This document shows, one piece after another, positions 8,757 through 18,265 of a DNA stretch of 64,000 bases. The translations under genes were made by a program, and so were the position numbers. This stretch comes from Robertmurraya kyonggiensis. Lineage in GTDB: Bacteria; Bacillota; Bacilli; Bacillales; Cytobacillaceae. A model generated the notes under the pieces. It saw only the letters and a list, made by a program, of their open reading frames with translations. It was not told the DNA's origin and searched no databases. The DNA lies in NCBI RefSeq assembly GCF_005116465.1, contig NZ_SWBM01000001.1, positions 1,550,001 to 1,614,000 on the forward strand, written 5' to 3'. Position 1 is the stretch's first letter. Each line of letters opens with the position of its first letter.

Positions 8757-9753
8757 AGTTATCCTGCATTTCCTTAGCAATCAATCTATAGGACTGAATT
8801 TTATCTTGTGGAGAAAACGTTATCGTGACAATCATAATTTCATCTACATGATAAAGGGCCATCATTTGAACAAGCTTCTTCTTAACTTCGCTAGAATTTC
8901 CTATTATCATTTTGCTCTTCATTTGTTCAAGCTTCTCTTTTTCCTTCTCATTTAATGGATAATCCTTCGCTTCTTCAATGGAAGGCACACCTGAAGCTTC
9001 TCCCTTTCCCCTAGCAATTGACCAAATTAATGAGCTGAGCGCCAGTTCATGAGCTCTCTTGGTAGTCTCTGCACAATAGGCTGAAACAGTTAAAAGCACA
9101 CTTGGAGAATGTTCGGGACTCCTCGGTTGAAAGTTCCTGCGATACTCTTGGATAATTTCGGACCCTTCATTTTCACTCATAAACTGACCAAACGCATAAG
9201 CCATACCATTTTTTGCAGCTAGGAGAGCACTTTTCTTACTCGTTCCTAAAAGCCATGGGACTGGGCATATCTCAGGCACTGGAACAGCTGTCAATTGGGA
9301 AAATTTATGGTCTGAAGGAAAATCTCGATGCAAAAAATGAAGCAACTCTTCTACTAGGGTTGGCATGTTCCACACCTGCTGAAGAAACTGGTCGTTCAAT
9401 GCTTCTGTCGCTTCTGCAGAACCACCTGGAGCACGACCAATCCCAACATCAATCCTTCCTGGAAACAAGGTTGCTAGCGTATTGTATATTTCAGCCACCT
9501 TATATGGTTTGTAGTGTGGTAGGAGCACTGCGCCTGACCCAATTCGAATTTTATTTGTGTTTGCTCCAATGTAGCCTAGCATAACCTCTGGTGCTGAGCT
9601 TGTTAATCCAGGCAAATCATGATGTTCTGCTACCCAAAAACGTGTATATCCAAACTCTTCCGCAGCTTGTGCAAGTTTCATTGACGCTTGTAGAGCCTCT
9701 TGAGGAGATTGATTTTTAGAAATAGGTGCTTGATCTAAAATACTTAAATTCAT
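8755..9753 (-). CDS. Luciferase-like flavin-dependent oxidoreductase
   Basis: The 332-residue protein belongs to the LLM (bacterial luciferase-like) flavoprotein family, single-component group related to B. subtilis YwcH/YhbW. Family marks are ILDQAP at the N-terminus, the active-site-like WVAEHHD, then GSGAVLLPHYKPYKVAE and FPGRIDVGIGRAPGG. These enzymes use FMN to oxygenate or reduce small organics; the natural substrate of this subgroup is largely unknown. AGGAG lies about 12 bases before ATG 9753. The DUF3219 gene lies 18 bases upstream on the same strand, so the two are probably co-transcribed. Confidence 0.9.
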   Translation of the reverse strand: MNLSILDQAPISKNQSPQEALQASMKLAQAAEEFGYTRFWVAEHHDLPGLTSSAPEVMLGYIGANTNKIRIGSGAVLLPHYKPYKVAEIYNTLATLFPGRIDVGIGRAPGGSAEATEALNDQFLQQVWNMPTLVEELLHFLHRDFPSDHKFSQLTAVPVPEICPVPWLLGTSKKSALLAAKNGMAYAFGQFMSENEGSEIIQEYRRNFQPRSPEHSPSVLLTVSAYCAETTKRAHELALSSLIWSIARGKGEASGVPSIEEAKDYPLNEKEKEKLEQMKSKMIIGNSSEVKKKLVQMMALYHVDEIMIVTITFSPQDKIQSYRLIAKEMQDN

Positions 9754-9771
9754 AGTAGATTGATTCTCCTA

Positions 9772-10047
9772 TTATCTAGCTTCTATTAATACCAATGAAA
9801 AGTCCCCTACTTGATTCGTTTCATAAAGATTTGTGATGGATGTGGAGTACTCTTGAATCTTGCCATGAAAGTTCAAGTTTTGTTGAGGGACTTCAACTTG
9901 AAAGTTCTCTTTATACAACAGTGTGGTTACTTCATGGTATTCTTCACTTTTAACATGAAATTTTACTGCAATTTTATGTTTACCTTTTTCTTTATGTACT
10001 TCATATGTATGTGCTTTGATTTTTCTTCCTTCTAATAAAATAACCAC
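9772..10047 (-). CDS. DUF3219 family protein (YkvR-like)
   Basis: A 91-residue cytoplasmic protein similar to B. subtilis YkvR, a DUF3219 member of unknown function. The family pattern is clear in the middle: EYHEVTTLLYKENFQVEVP, then STSITNLYE. No signal peptide or membrane helix. The start is GTG 10047 with GGGGT nine bases upstream; an ATG nearby is out of frame. It directly precedes the flavin oxidoreductase gene on the same strand. Confidence 0.8.
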   Translation of the reverse strand: MVILLEGRKIKAHTYEVHKEKGKHKIAVKFHVKSEEYHEVTTLLYKENFQVEVPQQNLNFHGKIQEYSTSITNLYETNQVGDFSLVLIEAR

Positions 10048-10121
10048 TTTCCATCTACCCCATTAGGTTTTTTCGCTATCATAGCATTTGTTTAATTAAT
10101 CCACAAATGAAGCGACTTAAA

Positions 10122-10148
10122 AGGGCCACCTATTAAATAGGTAGCCCT
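10122..10148 (-). terminator. Terminator of the alanine symporter gene
   Basis: A 12-base stem with one mismatch (GGGCTACCTATT on the minus strand) is followed by TTTT, directly downstream of the symporter stop codon. Confidence 0.75.
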
Positions 10149-10153
10149 CAATC

Positions 10154-11638
10154 TTATTTCTCTATAGATGTTCCTGTAGCAGCCTTTTTCTCACTTGCAT
10201 CAGGATGCTTATATTCGTTTTCCCAGAAGTCCGCACCTTTGATACCTAGTTTAACAGGGTCAAATACAGGATCTTTTCCTGCCTTTTTCTGAGCCTCGTA
10301 GTCTCTAAGAATAGCAAGTGTTGGTTTTGTTAGGAACAGGATGGCAATAATGTTCAGCCAAGCCATACTTCCTACCCCGATATCTCCCAATGTCCAGGCC
10401 AGACCTGCAGTTTTCACACTTCCATACAAGGTCATAGCAATAAAAACGAATTTTAATAAATATTCGGTCCAAACACGTCTCTTTTCTCCATTAATATATG
10501 CCAAGTTTGTTTCAGCCATATAGTAGTACGCCATAATCGTCGTAAAAGTAAAGAATATTAAAGTGATAGCTACGATCGGTGCACCAAAGCCAGGTAATAC
10601 TGATTCAACAGCCTCTTGAGTGTAACCTGGTCCTGGCTCCATTTCTCCTAATGTTGTAACAATAGCATCTCCATTTTCTGGAGTCACGTTATACATCCCA
10701 GTAATTAAAATCATGAATGCTGTAGCGGAGCAAACTAATAGTGTATCAATATAGATAGAAAATGCTTGCACAAGCCCTTGCTTGGCTGGATGGGAAACTT
10801 CTGCAGCTGCTGCTGCATGGGGTCCTGTACCTTGACCTGCCTCATTAGAGTAGATACCGCGTTTAACTCCCCACATAATAGCCGCACCGATAATTCCACC
10901 GAAAGCAGCATCTGCCCCAAAAGCACTTGAGAATATAAGTCCGATTACCTCTGGAAGTTGATCGATATTCATAAAAACAATAATAAGAGCAACTACAATA
11001 TAACCAATAGCCATAACCGGAACAACTACCTCAGCTGTTTTGGCAATTCGTTTTACTCCACCAAAAATAATGACTGCTAAGACAAGACAGACAATAATCC
11101 CTGACACCCAAGGACTAATATCGAATGCATTTTTAACCGAAGCAGTTAAACTATTTGACTGTACACCTGGTAAAAGTGCCCCTGTAGCAATTACTGTTAC
11201 GATAGCGAACAATACTGCGTACCACTTAACACCCAACCCTTTTTCAATATAGAATGCTGGACCGCCTCGGAATTGGCCATCTTTTTTGGTCTTATATACC
11301 TGACCCAATGTAGCCTCAATAAAACCAGTACTGGCACCAAGAAAAGCCATAACCCACATCCAAAAAACTGCCCCAGGACCTCCAAATGCAATCGCAGTAG
11401 CAACACCTGCAATGTTTCCTGTTCCAACCCTTCCTGCTAAAGACATAGAAATAGCCTGAAAAGAAGAAACTCCTGCTTCAGATGAATTTCGGTCAAACAT
11501 CAATTTCCCCATATCTCCAATATGTCTAACTTGTAGAAATTTGGTTGCAATTGAATAAAAGAGGCCCACTCCTAAACACAGGTAAACAAGCGCGGGACTC
11601 CAAATAATATTATTTAACCAACCAACAAATGCTTCCAT
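10154..11638 (-). CDS. Sodium:alanine/glycine symporter (AGCS family)
   Basis: An integral membrane symporter of 494 residues from ATG 11638, with about 11 hydrophobic helices. The AGCS signature is complete: QVRHIGDMGKLMF and SSFQAISMSLAGRVGTGN near the N-terminus, then SNEAGQGTGPHAAAAAEV and HPAKQGLVQAFSIYIDTL in the second half. It is similar to B. subtilis AlsT/GlnT-type carriers that import alanine, glycine or glutamine with Na+. ATG 11638 is chosen over the adjacent TTG 11641 because AGGGGG is six bases upstream of it. It is a single-gene unit with a terminator; the 270 bases upstream hold only AT-rich promoter DNA and no GlnR/TnrA box that I could recognise. Confidence 0.93.
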   Translation of the reverse strand: MEAFVGWLNNIIWSPALVYLCLGVGLFYSIATKFLQVRHIGDMGKLMFDRNSSEAGVSSFQAISMSLAGRVGTGNIAGVATAIAFGGPGAVFWMWVMAFLGASTGFIEATLGQVYKTKKDGQFRGGPAFYIEKGLGVKWYAVLFAIVTVIATGALLPGVQSNSLTASVKNAFDISPWVSGIIVCLVLAVIIFGGVKRIAKTAEVVVPVMAIGYIVVALIIVFMNIDQLPEVIGLIFSSAFGADAAFGGIIGAAIMWGVKRGIYSNEAGQGTGPHAAAAAEVSHPAKQGLVQAFSIYIDTLLVCSATAFMILITGMYNVTPENGDAIVTTLGEMEPGPGYTQEAVESVLPGFGAPIVAITLIFFTFTTIMAYYYMAETNLAYINGEKRRVWTEYLLKFVFIAMTLYGSVKTAGLAWTLGDIGVGSMAWLNIIAILFLTKPTLAILRDYEAQKKAGKDPVFDPVKLGIKGADFWENEYKHPDASEKKAATGTSIEK

Positions 11639-11913
11639 CAAATGCCCCCTAAAATAAAATAGTCTTTTACATTATAAAATAGACTTGTTATATAATAAAC
11701 TATTTTTTTGCATAAATTTTTAATTTTTAGAAAATGAAACTTTTTCAGTTTTACGGTTATTCATGCATGACTAATATATGCTTAAATAGGCTACCAAATG
11801 TACTATCTATCAGCTCATTACCAAACAATTTAATAGCATAACTATTTATATGTAAATCAATAGTAGCATTCATAAGCAAACTAATATATATGCATTGTGA
11901 ATGAATACACTCA

Positions 11914-12306
11914 TTATCTAAAATGCATGGCAATACTATCTAAAACGGTAATTCCTTTTCTAGTAGAAAGATCAAACATGACAAATTTCTTCGTAATCTC
12001 CGTAATCTTCTCTTCCTGTTCATTATAAATCTCTTGTTTAAAGACAAAACTTTTTGTTCCTAATTGTAATGGTGTTGTTACAATATTGAGGATTTCTCCT
12101 AGTCTTGCTTCCTTAATGTAGGAGACATTAAGATTAACAACAACTGTACCGAAGCTACGTTCTGCCATCTCCCGCCAGTCGTTTTCAGTCTTTTTGTACC
12201 AATCTCCCAATGCCTCTTCTGAATAGGAAATATACTTATTATAATTGACATGCCCTAGACGATCGATATCCTCTTCCTTCACTCTTAACTCAAAAGTTGT
12301 TATCAC
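11914..12306 (-). CDS. Acyl-CoA thioesterase (4HBT hot-dog fold)
   Basis: A 130-residue single hot-dog-domain thioesterase, the usual size for the 4-hydroxybenzoyl-CoA thioesterase/YbgC group. The segment RLGHVNYNKYISYSEEA carries the expected active-site pattern (DxxGHVNN-like, with the Asp replaced by Arg-Leu after ID), followed by the central beta strands VVVNLNVSYIKEARLGE. The start is GTG 12306 because AAAGGGGG lies eight bases upstream; a longer frame from 12345 would put that site inside the gene. Probably hydrolyses acyl-CoA in the cytoplasm; substrate unknown. Confidence 0.82.
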   Translation of the reverse strand: MITTFELRVKEEDIDRLGHVNYNKYISYSEEALGDWYKKTENDWREMAERSFGTVVVNLNVSYIKEARLGEILNIVTTPLQLGTKSFVFKQEIYNEQEEKITEITKKFVMFDLSTRKGITVLDSIAMHFR

Positions 12307-12394
12307 ATGATTCTCCCCCTTTCTCATAAGTGCATTATATAACAAATTGAATTAATATTCATTATTTTTAGTTAATTGAACAGTTGTATAAAAA

Positions 12395-12421
12395 AATACC
12401 TTCTACAAAGTAAAAGGCATT
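12395..12421 (-). terminator. Terminator of the TerD-like gene
   Basis: An 8-bp stem (AATGCCTT with one wobble) and 11-base loop are followed by TTTTTT on the minus strand. Confidence 0.75.
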
Positions 12422-12429
12422 CTTCTATC

Positions 12430-13860
12430 CTATGATAAAAATTCTCCTGGGTTTAAACGTAATTCATGACAAATATCTCGGATCGTATCTTGTTCAGAAC
12501 GGGCAAATTGTCCGTCAGCAAATCCGATCGCAATACCGTAACGAACAACTAAACGAGCTAAGTCATATTGATCACGGACTTTTCCTACTGCACGCAAAGC
12601 TTCTCCACGTCCTACAATTGGGTCTAATTGCAATCCTCTGACAAAATGGTCAAATCTAGAAATCACTTGCTGTGTATCAAAGGAACGAAGCTCATCACTT
12701 TGATGAATGTAATCATACACCTTTTGCTGCTCACTTTGGTCCAAACGACCATCAGCCATAGCCACTAAGGCACAAGAAGCCATTAGTGCATCAAGCACCG
12801 AGTTATTATTGTTATATTTTTGCAGCAATTTTCTCGCATTTTCCTTTTGTTGTTGGAACATTCGATTGAAATCAGTCTGATCCAATGACCATTTGTACTG
12901 ACACGAGTTACAGCGAAACTCCATTTTATTTGCTCCAAGAAAACCACCAAGTAATCCTACCGGTCCTAAAACAAGTCCACCAATCGCTGCCTTTCCAATT
13001 CCAAATCCCTTTTTACCCGATGTAATATAATCAGAATGACAACGTGGGCATTGCATATCACCCGTTGGTCTAGAAGTTCCACCACCAAAAGATGTTTGTG
13101 AACTTGAAAGATGTCTTACCGGTTCATTCCGAAATGACGGTTCTGTATAGGTTTGATTAAAAGTTGATGGCTGACTGTATGGATTAGATTGTGTATTGTT
13201 ATAACCATAAGATGGATGATGATTGGCCTGGGCTCCAAAAGTCTGATTCTGATAAGGAACAGATTGATTATTAGTTGATTTACTTTCTTCTACTTCTAAT
13301 CCAAAATTACGGCAAAGTGCAGCTAGCCCACCTTGAAAACCACTACCAATCGCATTAAATTTCCATTCATTTTGATAGCGGTATAGCTCAGCCGCTACAA
13401 TCGCTGTCTCTACTGAAAACTGTTGAAGAGTAAAGCGTAGCAGTTCGGATTGATTTTGTTCATTGACAATACGCACATATGCATTTGAAATTTGGCTGAA
13501 GTTTTGCACTTTCACCGCAGCATCATGAATGGTAATCGTAAAAGCGATTCGCTCGATATGCTGTGGAATAGATGGAAGGACAATTCGTATTTGCTCATCA
13601 TCCGAAGCACCGGCTCCAGTGCGATTGTCCCCACTGTAAAAAACAGACTGATTTCCACCAACAGGATTATTATAGAAAATAAAATCTTGTTCACTTTTTA
13701 CTTTTCCAGCCCCATCAAGCAAAAAGACAGAAGCATCTAAATCATAGCTTGAACCTCCCATATGATTGATGTCCCAGCCTAATCCTACTAAAATGGTATG
13801 TAAATTCGGAGTGTTTTTCGTTAAATCAACTTTCTGTCCTTTTGTCAGTATCACTGCCAT
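12430..13860 (-). CDS. TerD - zinc ribbon - TerB fusion protein
   Basis: The 476-residue protein joins three parts. Residues 1-190 form a complete TerD domain with calcium-site motifs GLGWDIN and SSYDLDASVFLLD. A low-complexity Asn/Gln/Ser/Tyr-rich linker (about 195-265) follows. A zinc ribbon (about 270-325) has CPRC and CNSC pairs flanking a Gly-rich hydrophobic loop. Residues 340-476 look like TerB, with acidic MADGRLDQSEQ and GFADGQFARSEQ repeats. Ter proteins are linked to tellurite, phage and colicin tolerance and membrane stress, but the biochemical role is unclear. GGAGGG precedes ATG 13860. It stands alone, without the usual terZABCDEF neighbours. Confidence 0.88.
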   Translation of the reverse strand: MAVILTKGQKVDLTKNTPNLHTILVGLGWDINHMGGSSYDLDASVFLLDGAGKVKSEQDFIFYNNPVGGNQSVFYSGDNRTGAGASDDEQIRIVLPSIPQHIERIAFTITIHDAAVKVQNFSQISNAYVRIVNEQNQSELLRFTLQQFSVETAIVAAELYRYQNEWKFNAIGSGFQGGLAALCRNFGLEVEESKSTNNQSVPYQNQTFGAQANHHPSYGYNNTQSNPYSQPSTFNQTYTEPSFRNEPVRHLSSSQTSFGGGTSRPTGDMQCPRCHSDYITSGKKGFGIGKAAIGGLVLGPVGLLGGFLGANKMEFRCNSCQYKWSLDQTDFNRMFQQQKENARKLLQKYNNNNSVLDALMASCALVAMADGRLDQSEQQKVYDYIHQSDELRSFDTQQVISRFDHFVRGLQLDPIVGRGEALRAVGKVRDQYDLARLVVRYGIAIGFADGQFARSEQDTIRDICHELRLNPGEFLS

Positions 13861-13930
13861 CCGATTCCCTCCACAAGAATAATGTCTTACTTCTTTTATA
13901 ACACACTTTCCGTTTTCAATCGATCAAAAA

Positions 13931-13958
13931 ACAGCCTCTCATTCATATGAGAGACTGC
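13931..13958 (-). terminator. Terminator of htpG
   Basis: An 11-bp stem (ATGAGAGGCTG on the minus strand, one wobble) with a short loop is followed by TTTTTT. Confidence 0.9.
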
Positions 13959-13965
13959 TATTAAT

Positions 13966-15840
13966 TCACACCATAACCTTACAAATATCATTTGTAAATT
14001 CAACTGGGTCATGGATTGGCAAGCCTTCGATTAGAAGAGCTTGGTTGTATAAAAGATTTGTATATAGACTTAATTTTTCCTTATCGTTTTCAAAAGCTTT
14101 CTTGAGCGACTCGAATACCTCATGGTTCGGATTAATTTCAAGCACTTTGTCGGCTTTCACATTTTGATTATCAGGCATGGCATTCAGGATTTTTTCCATT
14201 TCGATGGTCACTTCCCCATCCGCCGTTAAGCACACTGGATGTGATTTTAAACGTTTTGAGACGCGGACGTCCTTGACCTTGTCAGCTAAAATCGTCTTCA
14301 TTTCTGCAAATAAGTCTTTGGTCTCATCGTCTTTAACATCTGTATCTTTTTCATTCTCCTCAATACCAAGATCCCCACTAGAAACCGATTTAAATTCCTT
14401 CTCTTTATAGCTCATGAGCATTTTAATCGCGAATTCATCAATATCTTCAGTAAAGTAGAGAATTTCATAGCCTTTATCAGCTACCAGCTCTGTTTGTGGT
14501 AATTTTTCGATACGCTCGATTGATTCTCCCGTCGCATAGTAAATATACTTCTGCTCCTCAGGCATCCTTGAAATATATTCGTCCAATGTAACCAATTTCT
14601 TTTCGTTAGAAGAGTAGAACATAAGTAGATCTTGAAGTGTTTCTTTATTCATTCCAAAATCACTATAAACACCGAACTTCAATTGTCTTCCGAAAGATGA
14701 ATAGAACGTTTCATATTTTTCACGTTCATTTTTCAAGAGATTTTGTAGTTCACTCTTAATTTTCTTATTGATGTTTTTCGCAATTAGCTTTAATTGACGG
14801 TCATGCTGCAGCATTTCTCTCGAAATATTGAGGGAAAGATCCTCGGAGTCTACCATCCCTTTTACAAAGCTAAAATAATCAGGCAGTAGGTCCGCACACT
14901 TGTTCATGATTAAGACACCATTTGAATAAAGCTCTAGGCCTTTTTCATATTCCTTGGAATAATAATCAAATGGAATATTCTCAGGGATATACAGAATCGA
15001 ATTATAACGAATAGTTCCATCAACACTAATATGGATATGCTTCAACGGCTTATCAAATCCGTATCGCTTCTCATTGTAAAAATTCTCGTAATCCTCTGTT
15101 GTTAATTCAGTTTTATTTTTTCTCCAAAGTGGAACCATGCTGTTAATCGTCTCTTCTTCTACATAGTTCTCATACTCATCTTCGTTACCTTCTTTTTTCC
15201 TACTTTTTGTAACTTCCATTTTAATAGGATAGCGGATAAAATCTGAGTACTTCTTGATGATTGATTTCAAACGATATTCTTCAAGGTAATCCTCATAAGA
15301 TTCTTCTTCGGTATTTTCCTTTATTTTTAAAATGATTTCCGTACCGACTTCGTTTTTAGTAGTTGGTTCAATCGTGTAGCCCTCTGCCCCTTCTGATTCC
15401 CATTTATAGGCTTCGTCACTACCTAACGCTTTACTAATAACAGTCACGACATCTGCCACCATAAAGGCCGCATAAAAGCCAACCCCGAATTGACCAATAA
15501 TATCATGTCCATCCTTAATTTCATTTTCTGCTTTAAACGCTAAAGAGCCGCTTTTCGCAATAACACCGAGGTTATTCTCAAGGTCCTCCTTCGTCATTCC
15601 GATACCAGTATCGATGATTTTTAATAATCGCTTTTCCTTATCCGCCTCTACCTTTATGTAATAATCATCCTGGTTAAAGCTTAGACTGTCGTCGGTTAAA
15701 GCTTTGTAATATATCTTATCAATCGCATCGCTCGCATTCGAAATTAACTCTCTTAAAAATACTTCCTTTTGAGAGTAAATCGAATGAATCATCATGTCTA
15801 ATAACCGCTTAGATTCGGCTTGAAATTGTTTTTTCTCCAT
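13966..15840 (-). CDS. htpG: Chaperone HtpG (Hsp90)
   Basis: The bacterial Hsp90 homologue, 624 residues, matching the 626-residue B. subtilis protein. The GHKL ATPase signatures are intact: [19 protein letters not shown], and [15 protein letters not shown]; the middle-domain arginine region NISREMLQ follows. The start ATG 15840 has AAGGAAGAGG just upstream; the earlier in-frame start at 15858 is on the wrong side of that site. Transcription starts from a sigma-A promoter at 15917-15945 with a perfect CIRCE operator right after it, so HrcA control is expected. The NRDE gene lies directly upstream and may read through. Confidence 0.98.
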   Translation of the reverse strand: MEKKQFQAESKRLLDMMIHSIYSQKEVFLRELISNASDAIDKIYYKALTDDSLSFNQDDYYIKVEADKEKRLLKIIDTGIGMTKEDLENNLGVIAKSGSLAFKAENEIKDGHDIIGQFGVGFYAAFMVADVVTVISKALGSDEAYKWESEGAEGYTIEPTTKNEVGTEIILKIKENTEEESYEDYLEEYRLKSIIKKYSDFIRYPIKMEVTKSRKKEGNEDEYENYVEEETINSMVPLWRKNKTELTTEDYENFYNEKRYGFDKPLKHIHISVDGTIRYNSILYIPENIPFDYYSKEYEKGLELYSNGVLIMNKCADLLPDYFSFVKGMVDSEDLSLNISREMLQHDRQLKLIAKNINKKIKSELQNLLKNEREKYETFYSSFGRQLKFGVYSDFGMNKETLQDLLMFYSSNEKKLVTLDEYISRMPEEQKYIYYATGESIERIEKLPQTELVADKGYEILYFTEDIDEFAIKMLMSYKEKEFKSVSSGDLGIEENEKDTDVKDDETKDLFAEMKTILADKVKDVRVSKRLKSHPVCLTADGEVTIEMEKILNAMPDNQNVKADKVLEINPNHEVFESLKKAFENDKEKLSLYTNLLYNQALLIEGLPIHDPVEFTNDICKVMV

Positions 15841-15878
15841 AATCCTCTTCCTTTCCAAATCGGTTTATTAATGTTTGT

Positions 15879-15905
15879 TTAGCACTCTTACTTATCGAGT
15901 GCTAA
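15879..15905 (-). promoter_or_regulatory. CIRCE operator (HrcA) of htpG
   Basis: The inverted repeat TTAGCACTC - 9 bases - GAGTGCTAA is an exact match to the CIRCE consensus on both arms and in spacer length. It begins 11 bases after the -10 box and ends 38 bases before the htpG start codon, the usual position for HrcA repression and for mRNA stem formation. Confidence 0.95.
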
Positions 15906-15916
15906 TACCCATAATT

Positions 15917-15945
15917 TAAATATCATATTATTTTTGAAGTGTCAA
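15917..15945 (-). promoter_or_regulatory. Sigma-A promoter of htpG
   Basis: A perfect -35 TTGACA (15940-15945) and -10 TATTTA (15917-15922) are separated by 17 bases, immediately upstream of the CIRCE element. The -35 box abuts the stop codon of the NRDE gene. Confidence 0.85.
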
Positions 15946-16704
15946 TTATAAAGGTATCAAAAACGATTGTGCATGGCTCGTTCCATCACTTAAAAACTCT
16001 CGTTCTATAAACCTAATTTCACTGTCGGACATTAACAGTATCGTCGAGCATCTGGTTCCATAACCCTCACTTTTAATGAATAAAGGAGATAGCATTCGCT
16101 CTATTTCTAAGGGAACTCCTGTATGTGGAAGTACATCATCAAGCGCTTGTTCCTCGTTAGATAAAAGTTGGAAAAGTTCATTTATAAGATCATTCTCGCT
16201 TAACGAAAGTAGTTTTTTCAAACTTTCTTTCCCCCGTTTAACTTTTGGCCAATCGCAATCTAACAAATGGTTACTTAATCCATAAACACCGGGCTGAAGT
16301 TTTAATACAACTTTGCCAACATTTGAATAATAATATAGCTCATTTGCATCTCCTGCTAACAAATTATAACCCGGATAGATAGAACCGCTTTTGGCTAAAG
16401 CATCCATATAATCGCTAATTTCTCCATGAAAAATTAGCGCATCCGAAACAAGCTCACCTCTCGTTCTTTTTCCAGCTGTGGTCTCGTTTAGGTCCCGATA
16501 ATTTGTTAGAGCAGAAAACCGTCCTCCCTTTGTAACTCCCATCCACGTCCCCATTTTTTCCATATCTCTCCCCGCAAGGATTTGGGGATTATCCTCCCAA
16601 AATTGAGCCGCAGCAGTTGGTCGTTTATAAGCTTCATCTCGATTGGCTGCCACGATTAATTTATAAATTGGATGTTTTTGATAGGCAAATAAAATCAAAC
16701 ACAT
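15946..16704 (-). CDS. NRDE family protein (TANGO2-like)
   Basis: This 252-residue protein has the family's diagnostic VAANRDEAYKRPT motif near residue 20, followed by LAGRDMEKMGTWMGV and GRFSALTNYRD. The proposed Ntn-hydrolase nucleophile would be Cys2, exposed after Met removal. That supports ATG 16704 (MCLILFAYQ), which has GGGGGG eight bases upstream; an earlier TTG at 16710 does not. Eukaryotic TANGO2 has been tied to haem and lipid-CoA handling; the bacterial role is not established. It lies directly upstream of the htpG promoter. Confidence 0.88.
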   Translation of the reverse strand: MCLILFAYQKHPIYKLIVAANRDEAYKRPTAAAQFWEDNPQILAGRDMEKMGTWMGVTKGGRFSALTNYRDLNETTAGKRTRGELVSDALIFHGEISDYMDALAKSGSIYPGYNLLAGDANELYYYSNVGKVVLKLQPGVYGLSNHLLDCDWPKVKRGKESLKKLLSLSENDLINELFQLLSNEEQALDDVLPHTGVPLEIERMLSPLFIKSEGYGTRCSTILLMSDSEIRFIEREFLSDGTSHAQSFLIPL

Positions 16705-16836
16705 GGCCAATACCCCCCAAGATCATTTTTCGAAAAAACACCACCTAATACCTACAAAAATCCACCGATACCATATGTTAGAATAAGTGAGGCAAGGAAA
16801 TATTTTTTTACTAGGTAGTTTATTAGGAGGATTTCA

Positions 16837-17970
16837 TTGAAAAGATTATCTATATGTATTGTAACAGTTTTTTTCTTAGCTGGCTGTAATTCCCAACTAA
16901 CCTCAACTTCTAAACAGATGAATTCTCTAAATCTAGAAAAAGGTGATTTTCTCAAAGTACATTACATAGATGTAGGACAAGGAGACTCTACTCTTTTTCA
17001 AGTATCAGATAATGGACAAGAGTACACACTTCTTATCGATGCTGGCGATTTTAGCGGTGATGAAGTTGTTGAATATCTTCAAGCAAGTGGAAATAAAAAA
17101 ATAAATATAGCCATTGGTACCCATCCTGATGCGGACCATATCGGCCAGCTTGATCAAGTGATTGAAGGGTTTGATGTTGAAGAAGTGTGGCTTTCTGGAA
17201 ATACGAGCAACTCTGATACCTTTATTCGTTTGCTAGAAGCAATTGATAAAAATGATGTTGTCTATGAGGAGCCACGAATGGGGGATCAATTTGAACTCGG
17301 TCCTCTTCATATAGAAGTATTATATCCAAAACAAATTAGTGGCAAAGTCAATGAAGAATCTGTTTCCCTCAAACTTACATATGGTGCGATAAGCTTTGTT
17401 TTTACAGGCGATGCTGAGAAAAAGAACGAAATTGAGATGATTGAAAGCGGAGCAAATTTGAGAGCTGACTTCTTACATATGGGCCATCACGGATCTTCTA
17501 CATCAACTAGTGAAAGATTTTTACAAGCAGTAAAACCAGCAGTCGCGATTTACAGTGCAGGGAAAGATAATTCTTATGGTCATCCCCATGAAGAAGTGGT
17601 CTCACTTGTGCAAAATTCGGGTATAGAACTTTATGGAACAGATATTGATGGAACGATTGTTGTGACGACTAATGGCAAGGCATACACGATTGAAACCGAA
17701 AAGAATGGTACCATCCAATCTTCCGAAAACATTCAAAAGACGATAGATACCGAGGGGATTTCTTCTAACAATACGAGTTGCATCAATATCAATACGGCAA
17801 AAGTTGAAGAAATTGAAGAGATTGTTCATATTGGTGCAGAACGTGCAGAGGATTTAATTGAACTTAGACCTTACAATTCTATTGAAGATCTTTCCAGAAT
17901 AAAAGGGATTGGAGAAGCAAGAATAGAAGATATCAAGGAAGAAGGTCTAGCTTGCGTAGGAGGCGAATAA
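16837..17970 (+). CDS. ComEC-like metallo-beta-lactamase lipoprotein with C-terminal HhH
   Basis: The 377-residue product begins with a lipoprotein signal peptide (MKRLSICIVTVFFLAGCNS, cleavage before Cys17), so it is surface-anchored. Residues 40-300 are a metallo-beta-lactamase fold of the ComEC/Rec2 type: YIDVGQGDSTLFQ, then the metal site GTHPDADHIG, FTGDAE and GHHGSSTSTS. Residues 305-377 form a ComEA-like helix-hairpin-helix DNA-binding unit (CININTAKVEEIEEI...IKGIGEARIEDI). The layout is that of an extracellular nuclease-like enzyme for DNA. The start is TTG 16837 with GGAGG six bases upstream. The DUF3006 gene follows after one base, so they form one unit. Confidence 0.9.
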   Translation: MKRLSICIVTVFFLAGCNSQLTSTSKQMNSLNLEKGDFLKVHYIDVGQGDSTLFQVSDNGQEYTLLIDAGDFSGDEVVEYLQASGNKKINIAIGTHPDADHIGQLDQVIEGFDVEEVWLSGNTSNSDTFIRLLEAIDKNDVVYEEPRMGDQFELGPLHIEVLYPKQISGKVNEESVSLKLTYGAISFVFTGDAEKKNEIEMIESGANLRADFLHMGHHGSSTSTSERFLQAVKPAVAIYSAGKDNSYGHPHEEVVSLVQNSGIELYGTDIDGTIVVTTNGKAYTIETEKNGTIQSSENIQKTIDTEGISSNNTSCININTAKVEEIEEIVHIGAERAEDLIELRPYNSIEDLSRIKGIGEARIEDIKEEGLACVGGE

Positions 17971-17971
17971 A

Positions 17972-18232
17972 GTGAAGGCTTATTTCGATCGAATTGAAGA
18001 TGATGTTGCTGTTCTATTAATAGAAGAAACAAAGAAACAATTCACCAAACCGATTGAGCAATTACCTGCTGGTGCCGTACCTGGTGCTTGGTTCGAGGCT
18101 ACTGTTATACACAATGAAATAGTCGAGATTAAATTAGACCCTTCTACTACTTATTCTAAAAAACAAACAACGGAAGACTTACTTGCCAAGCTTCGTGGGA
18201 AAAACAAAGGAAGTAAATTTAATAGAGATTAA
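17972..18232 (+). CDS. DUF3006 family protein
   Basis: An 86-residue protein beginning KAYFDRIEDDVAVLLIEE, the hallmark of DUF3006; function unknown. The start is GTG 17972 with AGGAGG eight bases upstream inside the end of the preceding gene. DUF3006 proteins are often found beside ComEC-like hydrolases of this kind, so a partner role is plausible. No signal peptide is seen, in contrast to the neighbour. The tail is Lys-rich. Confidence 0.85.
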   Translation: MKAYFDRIEDDVAVLLIEETKKQFTKPIEQLPAGAVPGAWFEATVIHNEIVEIKLDPSTTYSKKQTTEDLLAKLRGKNKGSKFNRD

Positions 18233-18265
18233 TATATGCTTCAGAACGATACAGTGCATAAAACA

